DNA of 64,000 nt from Ascochyta rabiei. Taxonomy: Eukaryota; Ascomycota; Dothideomycetes; Pleosporales; Didymellaceae. A program made the position numbers and the translations under genes. Below the pieces are notes generated by a model. It did not search any database. It was not told the origin of the DNA and saw only the letters and a list, made by a program, of their open reading frames with translations. Below are positions 46,926 to 58,351 of this stretch, one piece after another; within the stretch, counting starts at the first letter, position 1, and every line of letters starts with the position of its first letter. The DNA lies in the NCBI RefSeq assembly GCF_004011695.2, contig NC_082424.1:992001-1056000 (forward strand). The letters run 5' to 3'.

Positions 46926-48732
46926 TTACTCTGAGGGATCACGACCGTCGCGTTTCGTCATCTCCTTGATGTAATCCTCGTCCGTCTCCAGATCGAACGG
47001 CACAGGACGCGTGAGCGGCAAGAATGGCAGGCCCTTGTCTTCAAACTGCTTGAGTCGCTTAGCAGTCATTGGTTTTGACTTATTGACGCTGTAGAGCTTG
47101 ACTCGATGGCAAGACGACGTAACGTGCAAGTCCCAATTCCAGGCACTGCGGACGTATGTGGGTTGCGTCTAATTGACCGTCAGTATAGGAACGTCAGTGT
47201 AAGGACGGGGGAGGTTTACGTTCAAAGCGTCGTCCCAGCACCTGACACAGAACTCCAGCCATCCCTCTGCGTCAACAGGACACTCGAATGACCAAACTCT
47301 CCAAGCGTGGAAGTATTTCTTGCTCACGTTCTCATCTGGGACTTCGTACCACACACCTCCACCGTCGTTGCTAACCTCGACACGTTCTGGCCATCCGCTG
47401 CCGCTGTATGCCCACCCGGTGAAGGTAATCTTGCCGTCGTGGATGATGACCTCGTTGTTGACGGGGGTCATGATTGCGGACGAAACCGGCATGGTCTGAA
47501 TACTGAAGCCGTTACTGTACGTCACATTCTGTTTGCCCATCTGCGGCGTATAGTAAAGGTATTCCTTCATCTGCACGGGAGCCATCGAAGGCTCGGCAAT
47601 GACGTTGATTCGGGTCAGCCATTTGCAGCTTCTCGCTCCAATGTATCCCATGACCACGACACGAAGTGGGAATCCGTGGATTGCAGGAAGGGGCTCGCCG
47701 TTCATTTCCCAGGCGAGCAATACTTCGTTGATCTTCATCTTACGGGCAGGGACGGAGACGGCGTAATTGTATACCTGACCTTTCTTGAAGTAAGTGTCTG
47801 CTCCGAAGAACTCGAGGTGGGCACCATTGTCTTTCAGGCCACCGCAGTACTTGATGACTTTTTTGAGGGAAACACCAGTCCAGCGTGCGGTACCGATAGC
47901 ACCTTCGCCCCAGGGAGCATTGATGAGTTCGTCGCCGTCGCCGGGGTACTCGTGGATTTGCTCGATGCGGCGGGTTCCCGAACACTGGAGACTGACAACT
48001 GTGGACTGGCGGGGGAACTTGGATTCATCCTGAAGGTCGGCGAGGGTAATCTTCTTTGGATTGTTGACTAAGCCTTCGACTTCGAAGAAGTATTTGCTAG
48101 GGTCGATCTCTGGGATACCTCCGTGGTTGCGGACGAAGAAATCGGGATTCTGGGTGATCTCAGTCTGTACATGTTAGGTTGAGCGTTGAGATCGATGAGG
48201 AAGAACATGCCTCGACTAGTCGTTTCTGGAGGGCTGTCAGCGTATGCCTAAGCATTCATAGTTTGTGTACTCACCCTTGGCGGCTCGCCGTTGTATGGAA
48301 ATTGTAGCACGTGGATCATGTCTTCGCTCTTCTCTTTCTTGACGTACTCCCAGGAGATGTCTGGCATATCTTTCAGGGTGGGTCCCATTGCATAGTGGTA
48401 ATGTCTATTTGCCATAAGCTGACTATTTTCCGTTGGACGCAGGCATGTACACTTACTTCCAGCGCACTCCTTCTAATATGGGGTTTGTCTTAGGCAACGG
48501 CTCGAACTGGAACTCTGGAGGCTGATGCTCGTTAGTCTGATGTTATTCGTGATTGTGAACAGGCACTGACCACAGGGAAGTCGTATTTCGCCATGATCTC
48601 AGCTGCCTTCTTCTTCTTCTCTGGGTACCTCTCCCACTCAATGTATCCCTTCCATCCTTCCCGCTCTTCTTCGAACACTGGCGGTTCGCCCTGCACCTCA
48701 AAAGGCTTATGATTAGGTTCTGCAGGAGCCAT
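46926..48732 (-). CDS. Sulfite-oxidase-type molybdopterin oxidoreductase
   Basis: Six exons: 48732-48571, 48521-48457, 48404-48275, 48225-48211, 48164-47220 and 47168-46926, giving 519 aa. The Moco domain starts near FFVRNHGGIP and contains the Mo-ligating cysteine Cys185 in SLQCSGTRR, followed by GTARWTGVSL; then GFPLRVVVMGYIGARSCKW, and the dimerisation domain with FTGWAYSGSGWPERVEVS and the end LHVTSSCHRVK. There is no cytochrome b5 domain, so electrons probably go to O2 or another acceptor, as in plant-type sulfite oxidase. No clear targeting signal. The fourth exon is only 15 nt and the intron behind it (48165-48210) has a GC donor (GCATGT); a GT donor 6 nt earlier would give a 9-nt exon. 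Both keep frame. Confidence 0.9.
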
Positions 48733-50979
48733 TGCGGAGTTTGGTTATCGATAGCGAAAAGGGTCTGCTGATGAAAGCCCGCTGCGCCCGGATTGCGGCT
48801 GCACAGTGCTTTTGTACAGGTTCGTAGCTTTCCAGATTCAGCCGATCATGACTTCAGGCTTACTGACTGCTCGCTCAAGGGTGGTGCTGACAGGCGACGA
48901 AGCTTGTTGGGGTCTGCAGCGGATAATCCATGTGTAAGCGTGTTACAGCCTTCCATTACTGCGAATTGGCGAATAGGGACGCGTGGATAGAGCCTAGTCA
49001 CGCAAAGTTGGCAGTACACTTGGTCAAAAGGTGCGTCATTGTGATGGCCGTTAAATCGTTGCCAGACAGGGGTCCGCTTGAGGATCGAATAGCGTTAACT
49101 CCGAAATCCGAATGACACTCATCTGCCGAGAGAGATTCGAAGCAAATACGAGCGTTGCGATCATAGAGGTCTGTCTACACGCTTCATTCCGAGGCTGTTG
49201 CGAGGGTGAAACTGGCACGGATTGATCTCGTGTGCTGCTGCACGTGTTATTCGTGAGGCTTACACACAATGTACGAAAGACATGGGGCCTCTCAGTGAGG
49301 TCAGAGTCAAGAGATGATTGGCCGCAGCACATGCGCAATGCACTGATCGATTGACAGCGTCTTGGATACGACGGTTGCGGCAGGGATGGGATTGTCGTGC
49401 GTGGTGTTGATCAAGAACGAGGTGCGTCAAACACGGCAGTTGCTCGGCCATGTGCAGGGCGCGTTTGGACAGAAAGGGACTGGCGACGAAGAAAAGGTCT
49501 GGCCTCGGTACACACGTCCCCGCCCAAACACGGCGCCGACCCTTTCCTGGAGCGTCTTACGTGCCGCAGTTGTCTTCAGACTTGCTCCTTGGTGCAATTG
49601 TTGTCGCAGCTGCGAAGGCTGACGACAAGTCTACTCTGCCGCACTCACAACCTTCATCTCATCTCGCGTGCAAATAGCATATGTGAGGAACGAGAGAGTC
49701 GACAGGGCGAGACTACGAGGGCTGTGGCATATTGAATCTAGTTGGACTCAAGTATAGCTCTGATGAAATACTAGGCTGCGAATGCTGTACGGATTGCTTG
49801 TCTGCTTGGTCTAGTCTAGAAGCAAGCTCGTCGGCGCCCACTCGCTCCGTCACGTGGTGCGACTGCAGGAATATCAACGGCCGCTGAGCGATTCTTATTG
49901 GTCAGTGCAGGATCGCCTGCGCCCGTTTTGTCTGTCGTAGTAGCAGAAGCATCATTGAAGTACAAGGCGGCTTAAGCCGCAGATAGTCGTTGGAAAGTCA
50001 CCTGGTCAAGCGCGGTTGGTGCAGGACCTTTTCAGTACACAGTCATGGGTCAAAACATTCACTGAATAGCGTAGCACGAGAATTGAGACAGAAGCCCATG
50101 GATATGCCGGGGCCTAAGATCCATCGAACATGCGGTTCGTTCGTGGGTTCTTGTTTGTTTGCTGTATGTGTGCCCTATACGTCGTGCGAAAGAAGGGCAC
50201 AGGACCCAAGTTGTTGAAGCACGCTGTGCCGGGCTACAAAGTGATGTGGACGGCAATCAGGATGCTGCTCTACGCACACACTAAACTTTTATACTATGCT
50301 TTCATCGCCTCTTTATCGTGAAAATCATCGATGCCCTTGCTGCACGCTTCCTTGCTCGTGAGACTTGTATGCGTTGACTCGAGTAGCGAGTGAGACTTGA
50401 TGTCCCACACACTGAAGCTGGGTATGAACATGTCGCAGAAGACATTAGGAAGGCAAGGCTGTTTCATGCTGAGGAACCTTAAAATCAGTCACAACGGAGC
50501 GTGAGCATTTTCCTCTCAACTTGCGGCGTCGCTCACACGCTGCCGGCACTGTGTGTGCTTGGCTCTGATAGACGTGTCGTGTCACGCGTCTCGTCATGCA
50601 CGGAGCATGCTGCGCAGACGCCAGTAGCCGAGTACTGATAAGTTCTCTCTTCCTTCACTTCAGATACGATCTTAGGATCCATCCCCTCGGACTGTGATTG
50701 TTGAAGTGCTGTTGTTGGCATTATGCAGTGCAGCCGTCATAATAAGTGGTTTCAAAACAGTATGAGCGCCACAGCCACAGCCAAAGCGTTCGGCCGTTCG
50801 GCCGTCGGCACGCACCGCCTCTCCATTGTGCCTTCCATGTCTCATACCTCCACGACATTCGCGACTGCCTCCAACGCGGCCATGACAACACAACCATTGC
50901 GCTGATGTAGCGCGTGAGTACGCCAATACCTACACTGTTCTACTCAAGACTGGAGCGACCGATCTCTACAACCGCCGCA
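48733..50979. other. Divergent intergenic, no gene seen
   Basis: About 2.2 kb between the sulfite oxidase and glycosyltransferase starts. Frames at 49362-49735 overlap in all three phases and lack domains. No RNA gene recognised. Confidence 0.5.
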
Positions 50980-52833
50980 ATGCCACTGTTGACCCCTTCC
51001 CGCATCGCCGTGGTGGTCATCGCCATCTCGCTCATCAGCTTCCTGTGGACATTCGGCCTCCCCCACCGGCTCGCCGAGCCTTCACTACCCATAATCGAAC
51101 ACCCGGCAGACGAAGTGAAGCTCCACGACCCAATTGCGCCCGCGCCTGTCGTCCACACGCCACACACGACACCCCCGAAGGTTACGCCTACGCCAACATT
51201 ACCCGCGGACCAGCCGAAGCAGGAAGACGATCACAGATGGGACGACAAGACCAGGAAGGCAAGTCACACCGGGGTGCAGACACTGCTACCTGCGCCAAAG
51301 GAGACGGGCGCTGTTGGGCATGATGAGGATGGAGGCAGGTGGAATGATCAGGAAAAGCCCAAGGACAGTGCAGGCAAGGGTAAGGCAAGTGCGGCTGCAG
51401 CTCCTACGACCCTTGTGGTAGAGGTATCGCCAGCACCCGCCGCTCCGAACACGACCACAGCAACTCCTGCACCCAGCTCCTCGAGCGCACCAGCTCTGCA
51501 TTCCACTGCTCCGGTGCTCGCTCTCTGCAAGGATGTTCGCAATGCTCCACACGTCATGGTCGTCATCAAGACCTCGAAAGCGGAAATCCACAACAAACTC
51601 TCTGCGCATCTTCTGGGCTTGCTCTCCTGCGTGCCCAATTTTGCCATCTTCAGCGACCACGCTGGCGAGATTGACGGCAATCCTGTCCACGATGCGCTCC
51701 ACAACATCAGCTCCGCGGCGAAGCAAAAGTACGACGAGTTTAGCGAGTACAAGATCATTACGGCAGACCCCGAGTACAAGCCAGACGCAAAGAAGACAAA
51801 AGATCTGGATAAATGGAAGTTCCTGCCCATGGTGTATCAGGCCTATCAGATGAACCCGCATGCCAAATTCTACGCCTTCATTGAAGCAGACACAGGCCTG
51901 AGCTGGACGAACCTGCTGCAGTGGGTGGACAGGCTGGACTACCGGATTCCATACTACAGTGGCGCACAGTCCTTTCTCAATAAGGTACAATTTGCACAGC
52001 GTGGTTCTGGCATTCTACTTTCCCAGGGTGCTCTGCGAAGATACGCCAAATCCTATGACGAGCGCTATTTAAGCGAATGGGAAGCGCGAGTGGGCAAGGA
52101 ATGCTGCGGTGACATGGTTCTTGCAACCGCTCTTGCGGACGCGCATGTCGAGCTATACACCTCGTGGCCACTCATCCAAGGCGAGCAACCGAACACACTC
52201 GACTACACGCCGAAGCAATGGTGCGCACCAGCCGTCTCTTGGCACCATATGGACAATGACGCATTGAGAAAGAGCTGGGACATGCAGAAGAAATGGACCG
52301 AAACCCACGGCTGGGAGAAGCCTTATCTCTATCAGAACGCTTTTGAGGACTACGTGCAGCCACACCTGGTCGCGCAAAGAGAGAACTGGGATAACATAGG
52401 CTCCGATACAAAGATCACTGCGCAGCGGGGTCACCAGAAGCAAACGGAAAGCAATGACGAGCACAGAGCGGGAGAAAAATCAGAAAAGGCTGCCTCGCCG
52501 CCACACCGACGAGAAGACAATAAAGAAAACAAAAAGCCAGAAGGTGGCAAAGAGGCTACTGACTGGGCAAAGATCAGTACCATGGTTGAAGACGGCGCCG
52601 AAAATCCTGAAAGGTGCAAGAACGTCTGCGCCGAGGTTGAGGACTGCCTCCAGTGGCGCCATACCGTGCAAAATGATGGAGAGTGTCACCTCAGCAAGGT
52701 CATTAAGCTTGGCCGTGCGACTGGAAAGAAGGAAGGCGTGCAGCAGTGGACGAGTGGCTGGATGGTGGACAGAATCAAGGACACTGTGAAGAAGTGGGAG
52801 TGCAAGAAGGTGAACTGGAAGTTCTACCAGTGA
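50980..52833 (+). CDS. Type II membrane glycosyltransferase, fungal GT31-like
   Basis: An intronless gene; the ATG at 50980 (617 aa) is chosen because it begins right before an N-terminal membrane anchor (IAVVVIAISLISFLWTFGL); the frame is open to a GTG at 50914. Residues ~30-190 are a Pro/Thr/Ala-rich stem. The catalytic domain (~195-480) has VMVVIKTSKAEIHNKL, LPMVYQAYQMNPHAKFYAFI, the metal-binding acidic motif EADTG at 302-306, and GSGILLSQGAL. The C-terminal ~100 residues form a Cys-containing module (CKNVC..CLQWRH..CHL..GWMV) like the apple/PAN-like tail of this fungal family. A Golgi-lumen sugar transferase is expected; donor and acceptor are unknown. Confidence 0.85.
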   Translation: MPLLTPSRIAVVVIAISLISFLWTFGLPHRLAEPSLPIIEHPADEVKLHDPIAPAPVVHTPHTTPPKVTPTPTLPADQPKQEDDHRWDDKTRKASHTGVQTLLPAPKETGAVGHDEDGGRWNDQEKPKDSAGKGKASAAAAPTTLVVEVSPAPAAPNTTTATPAPSSSSAPALHSTAPVLALCKDVRNAPHVMVVIKTSKAEIHNKLSAHLLGLLSCVPNFAIFSDHAGEIDGNPVHDALHNISSAAKQKYDEFSEYKIITADPEYKPDAKKTKDLDKWKFLPMVYQAYQMNPHAKFYAFIEADTGLSWTNLLQWVDRLDYRIPYYSGAQSFLNKVQFAQRGSGILLSQGALRRYAKSYDERYLSEWEARVGKECCGDMVLATALADAHVELYTSWPLIQGEQPNTLDYTPKQWCAPAVSWHHMDNDALRKSWDMQKKWTETHGWEKPYLYQNAFEDYVQPHLVAQRENWDNIGSDTKITAQRGHQKQTESNDEHRAGEKSEKAASPPHRREDNKENKKPEGGKEATDWAKISTMVEDGAENPERCKNVCAEVEDCLQWRHTVQNDGECHLSKVIKLGRATGKKEGVQQWTSGWMVDRIKDTVKKWECKKVNWKFYQ

Positions 52834-54554
52834 TCAGAAGTGGTACGAAAAGCTAGGCAGACACTCCTATATGGCGTTTTGGTGCATCTTATAGAAGGGT
52901 TACAGCGCCCACAGTAGTTGGGTGTGCCTATGTTTGACTGGATTGTTCTTATACTGTATACCCTGTCCGTGTAGCTGTTCAATATTACCCACCCAAAAAG
53001 CTCGTGTTTATCCCTGATATGAGGGCCTACGTACTTGACTACGGAAGATTCAACTCATGTATGTCGTATGATCACGTAGCTGCCCTCTACTGTGTGGCTG
53101 ACAGACAGCATGAATCATGCACCAGAAGACATAAAATAACCCAAAAATTGATAGACGGGGAGCCGAGGCAGAGAAAAGAATGTAACCAAACCCGCTAGAA
53201 CTCGCTAGACAGCTGACGCGCTTTCCCTCGAGCGCTTTTCCTTTTCTTCGAACTTCCTCACATCACCTTTCCTCGGCACACCATTTTCAGCTCTACCGTG
53301 CATTGACTCGTCGATTGTAGCGTTGAGATTCTTGATGAACTCAGATCAGCTGCAGGATGTTAACCTCAGCCATCTCCTGAACCTGCCCGTAGCCACAACC
53401 CTCTTGTTGGCGACGAACCATGACTCTTACTTTTGTGGACCTCTGCTTAAGAATAATTGGGACGGTCTTTCAGCTCTGCCGTGACCCTTTGTGGCCAGTG
53501 CAGGGATCTTACAGGAACTGTCTTTGCATCAGCAGCACCAGTAACAGCGTCACCAATCGCATTGCACATGCATCGGAGATCGAGAGGAACGAACAAGTAA
53601 ACGAGTGAGGACGTCAATTCCTGTTTCTCACTCTTGTGCGTGCAGATACCGCCCCTACGCGAATCTCTTAATTATCACCTTTCCTCGATCCTTCAAGGCA
53701 CGATCATGTCACAATGGCTTACTCAAGCACACAGTTTCTTCTCCTTTCAAATTCTGTACTCTTCTCAGTTTTGATGGGCCTTCAGACTGCACAGGGCACT
53801 ATCGCAGCTTCACTGGACGACTACTCATAGGTCTTTGTTCCGGATCAGAAGTGCTCGTGAACGCAAGCCTGCATCGGAGCGCGGCGGATACGTCTGCATA
53901 CAATTGTTTCAAACGTCTACCTCACCTTTCGGCAGCAGCCTACCGAAGCTGGTAACGTATGCGCGCTATACCCGTAGTGACGATCTGAGGTGGTATGTAT
54001 ACGTAAGCCGTCCCTTCAAGCATTTCAACCCTTTACCCATGGATATCCTATGGTCCGTTGGTGCTCGACTCCAGACTTGCGGATAGATAACACAAAGCAA
54101 CAACCACTTTTTTGTTGACCAATTGTTCGACTCCAGCCAATATCCTGCACTTGGACGATAGGACCGTCGCTAATAGGCTGCGCTCTGACGTGCTGACCCA
54201 CTCGCATAGCGACATCACACTAGCCTACGTCGTCCATAACGGCAACTGTCGTTGAGCTTATTTCAAAAGCCTAAATTCGGAATGGCGATCCTATCGCAGA
54301 CAACGGTTCTCAAGGAGTTATTGCCCACGTTGCTGATAGCAAGCGATCTTCGGCGCTACTACCGGATGATACCATGTGCGTGGGTCTGCACGTCAACGGC
54401 ACTGTACCTTGGCTTGCGAATGTCGCACCTCGAGCGACAGTCAAGCAAAGGCTAAGTACCGGCGGAACGCTTGTCGAAGGTCTTGTCGTACCTTGTCACC
54501 TCTTCGGTGTTCCTGCCATACCCAAGCCATTGCTCGTCATCTGATCAAGTCAAG
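52834..54554. other. Intergenic, no gene seen
   Basis: About 1.7 kb. No domain in any frame. It includes the promoter of the urea transporter, with two GATA-type words listed separately. Confidence 0.5.
54085..54339 (+). promoter_or_regulatory. Two GATA-factor-type words upstream of the urea transporter
   Basis: AGATAA at 54085-54090 and TGATAG at 54334-54339 match HGATAR, the binding word of the fungal nitrogen regulator AreA/NIT2. Urea transporters are usually under this control. The word is short and common, so this is only suggestive. Confidence 0.3.
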
Positions 54555-56734
54555 ATGGCTGTTCAGCTACTGGCCCAAGCCGAGGGCTACGGCATCATCA
54601 TCGGTCTCTCTGTCTTGTTCTGCTTGATCATCGTCGGCGCTGTGCAGATCCAGAAGCGGTATCTCTCGGAAGACAGTGACGAGTCTGAGATGTTCATGGT
54701 CGCCAATCGATCTGTGGGTACAGGGCTGACAGCATCAGCGGTATTCTCAAGTTGGTAAGTTCCCATATTATTGGACTGACGACTCCCGTCTGACAGTCTC
54801 GCAGGATGTGGATCAACGAAAGCGTCTTCGCAGCAGCATATACATACAAGTGGGGCATCGCACTACCCATCTGGTGGGCAAGTGGCCTCTCCTTCCAAAT
54901 CGCTCTCATGGCTGTGCTCGGAATTGTTTCAAAGCTGCGAGTCCCGTATGCGCACACCTCGCTCGAGATCATGAAGATTCGTTACGGCAAATACGTGCAC
55001 TGGCTGTTCATCTTGTTGAACTTGATCAACAACATCTTCGGCTGCGGCAGTATGATATTGGCGGGTGCACAGCTTGTGACAGGAATGACAGGCATGCATG
55101 TCGTCGCTGCATGTATTCTGATTCCCGCTGGAGGTAAGGCAACCGATTCTTCGGCTTGTCTGAATTCACTAATCCATTCATAGTCGTCATCTATACAGTA
55201 ATGGGTGGTTTGAAAGCTACGTTCTTGACCGATTTTCTCCACACCGTTGTGGCGCTCATCCTCTTGATCTACTTCTCACTCGCAGTTTTGACGAACAAGC
55301 ATATTGGTGGCGTCTCGGGACTCTATGAAAAAGTTAAAGCGACAAACGACTACATCCCGGGCAACTACGAGGGCTCTCTCCTGACGCTGAAGTCCAAGAG
55401 CTGTAAGTGCTCGCAAATCTCTCTTCAAGTTCTCTATCTAACTAAATGCAGCTGTTCTGTTTGGTCTAGTCCTCAAATTCGGTAACCTCGCGCTCGTACT
55501 CATGGATACCGCGTTCTGGCAGAAGTCGTTTGCTTCAGACGTCAAGTCCACTGTGCCAAGCTATATGCTGGTGTCAATCGTCATTCTGGCAGTCCCATGG
55601 TGCACAGGCACCATCATCGGCCTTAGTGCTCGTGCCATCGAACACACTCCGATTTGGTTCGATTATCCCAACACGCTTACCCTAACTCAGGTCAACTCCG
55701 GAATGGTCATGCCTTATGTTTTGCGCTCTCTGCTGGGCCATGGCGCCACCACTGGCCTCCTTGTCCTGGTCTTCATGGCCATTACCAGCACTGTGTCTTC
55801 CTCCGTGATCGCAGTCAGCAGTATTATCTCTCTCGACTTTTTCCGCACGTACATCAACCCCAAGGCGTCCGACCGCAAGACTCTTTCGGTCAGCCACTGG
55901 GGCGTCGTAGTCCACGGATGCTTTATGGCCGGCTTCGCGATCATGCTGGAATATGCTGGCGCCACAAACAACTGGTCAACATACTTCCGACCAATCATCG
56001 CCTGTCCAGGCATCATACCGCTCATACTTACGCTCCTATGGTCTCGTCAAACACGACTCGCTGCCCTCCTTGCTCCAGTCCTGGGCCTCGCGTCAGGAGT
56101 CGCAACATGGCTGAGTCTGTCCTGGTACTGGGGTGGCGCGATCAACATCAACACGACGCAAATTCAACTTCCAGGACTGTATGGCGCCTGTGTTTCATTT
56201 TTCTCCCCTGCGCTATACTCAGTTGTCATCTCTCTCATCAAGCCAAGCAAATTCGACTGGCGCGAGTTTCTCCGCATCGATCTTATCGAGGACAAGACAA
56301 GGTCCGGGGAAAGCTCGCCGCCAGAGAGCCTTGCTGGGAATGAGATTGTGGATGAACCAAAGGGCACTGCTATCGACCACGGCCGTGAGAAGGGCAAACA
56401 CCGTACGCCAATCCATCACGTCTCGAACGCACAGACGCCGCTTGAGGAGGTGGTGCATCCGTTCGACGAAGAGACACTCAGACATGTGAGGAGGTGGCTC
56501 AAGATCGCGAGTGTATACTTTGTCATCAATGTGCTGACCACAATCGTGCTGTGGCCGATGCCATTATACCGAAACTACATCTTTACGAGGACGTTCTTCG
56601 ATGGATGGGTCACGGTGGCGATCATCTGGCACTTTGCGGCTATGTTTGCGGTTATTGTGTATCCGGTTTGGGATGGCAGGCATGCAATTCTCAAGGCAGT
56701 AAAGGGGATGAAGGCGGAGTTTGTAAGACGCTGA
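54555..56734 (+). CDS. Urea active transporter (DUR3-like, sodium/solute symporter family)
   Basis: Four exons: 54555-54754, 54805-55133, 55184-55402 and 55452-56734 (introns 49-50 bp, phases consistent) encode 676 aa with about 14-15 hydrophobic helices. DUR3/SSS hallmarks: MFMVANRSVGTGLTASAVFSSW, NESVFAAAYTYKWGIALPIW, YAHTSLEIMKIRYG, VMGGLKATFLTDFLHTVVAL, DTAFWQKSFAS and FMAITSTVSSSVIAVSSI. Family members import urea (some also polyamines) with protons at the plasma membrane. A polar cytosolic loop (residues ~520-590) precedes the last two helices. It converges with the thiolase gene, stops 179 bp apart. Confidence 0.93.
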
Positions 56735-56913
56735 TATGTGAACATGTGCTTCCAAGTTGTCATTTTCTACATATAGCTAGAATTCCACTTCACATTGCGA
56801 TAGTAACAAAAAGTCGGTGACAGCTGTTCCAACTCAGACCACGTGGTTTTACGTCCACCGCTAGCGGCAGTTTGATCCAAATTCGATGGAGTGCAGTTGC
56901 ATTTGTCTACTCC

Positions 56914-58351
56914 TCACAATCGACTCTGGATCTTCTCCAGTGTGTCACCCAGAGCGTACTCGCTCCGTACTGTTTTGGACCTCACTCTGTCTCCGTCCTC
57001 CTTCGTGACATACCGAGCCTCTACAGCGGGATTGTAGTCGAACTGGCTCGCCTTCCTCACTTTTTCATCGCTCATCTTGACCGCCTTTTGCCCATCGGCA
57101 CGCTTGTACACTGTGATGACTACAGCTCCGCCCAGGCCCAAGTTGTGCTGCAGCGCAACATCCGGAGCATCAGCCAGTCGATTGTTCGCCCATCCGCGAA
57201 GCTGCCATGTCAACTCTGCGCACTGTGCAAGGCCCGTTGCGCCAAGGGGGTGTCCTTTGCTGATGAGACCGCCGGATGGGTTTACTATGGGCCCTTTGCC
57301 GCCGTATGTGATATCGCCGTTGCGCACCATCATGTGTGCTTTTCCAGGCTCGCTAAATCCTAGGCCTTCGAGGAGAATCAGTTCGTTTGCAGAAAAGCAG
57401 TCGTGCAACTCAGTGACCTTCACGTCCTTGGGACTGACTCCAGCCTCCTTGAATGCAGCCTGAGCGGCACGCTTGGTCATATCATATCCGACAAGATCCA
57501 TCGACGACGTTGAATACAGCTGAGGAGAGTCCGTGAGTAAACTCTGGCCTGCCATCAAGATAGCCTGACCTTTCAAGTGTGGTCGAGCATCTAGGAACTT
57601 CTGGCTGACAATCACTGCCGCACCCGCGCCATCGCTTGTGGGACTGCACTGCAGTTTGGTGAGCGGATAGTGGATCATGGGAGACTGCTCGATCTGTTCC
57701 AAGGTGTATACGTCCCTGAACTGGGCGTACGGATTCTTCTGGCTGTGCTCGTGCGATATCCTCGCGATCTCAGCGAAATCACTTGCCTCGGCGCCGTACT
57801 TTTCCATGTACTCCTTTCCAGCATTGGCAAAGTACTGTGCATTAGGCGGCGTCTTATCTACCCCACGGGTGTCCGCCATCATTCGCATCGACAGTCCCAT
57901 GGGCGATGGACGATCGCTCCATGTTGACTTGATTGAACCGGGCTGCATCTGCTCGAATCCGACCACAAGAGCACAGTCAATTGCGCCATTCTTGATCAGT
58001 GTGCGTGCAAGATGCAGGCCCGTTGACTCTGTAGCACACGCGTTGTTGGTATTATAGATGGGGATGCTGTACTCAGTCAGCCTGTTCTACCTCTGAAGTC
58101 ATATCAAGTGGATTCTAGCCGTACGTGCTCATGCCGAATTGGTAGAAGATCCTCTGTCCACTTGTTGTATCACCATAGCAGTAGCACGCGACTCCTGTCT
58201 CCACATCGTCGTAATTGATTTGGGCATCTAGCATCGCTTTCACGCCCGCCTCGTAGCCCATCTCGGGGTAAGCTCGCTGCTGGCGCGGCTTGATGAACTT
58301 GGTGATGCCGACACCAAGCACATACGCGGGGACATTGTTTTTGTGTGCCAT
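56914..58351 (-). CDS. Peroxisomal SCP-x-like thiolase
   Basis: Two exons (58351-58125, 58066-56914) with a 58-bp intron (58067-58124, GTACGG..GCTGAC..ACAG) encode 459 aa. Thiolase catalytic residues are present: Cys86 in NTNNACATES, His in LHDCFSANE, and the GGLISKGHPLGATG loop, with ALQHNLGLGG near the end of the fold. The sequence is of the SCP-x/SCP2-thiolase type, which cleaves 3-oxoacyl-CoA, including branched or sterol side chains. It ends in SRL, a peroxisomal PTS1 variant. There is no C-terminal SCP2 lipid-transfer domain. The splice choice gives FGMST-IPIYN, in line with the family. Confidence 0.9.

Noticed and set aside
50914..50979. GTG start for the glycosyltransferase
   Set aside because: Non-ATG starts are rare in fungi and the ATG at 50980 directly precedes the membrane anchor.
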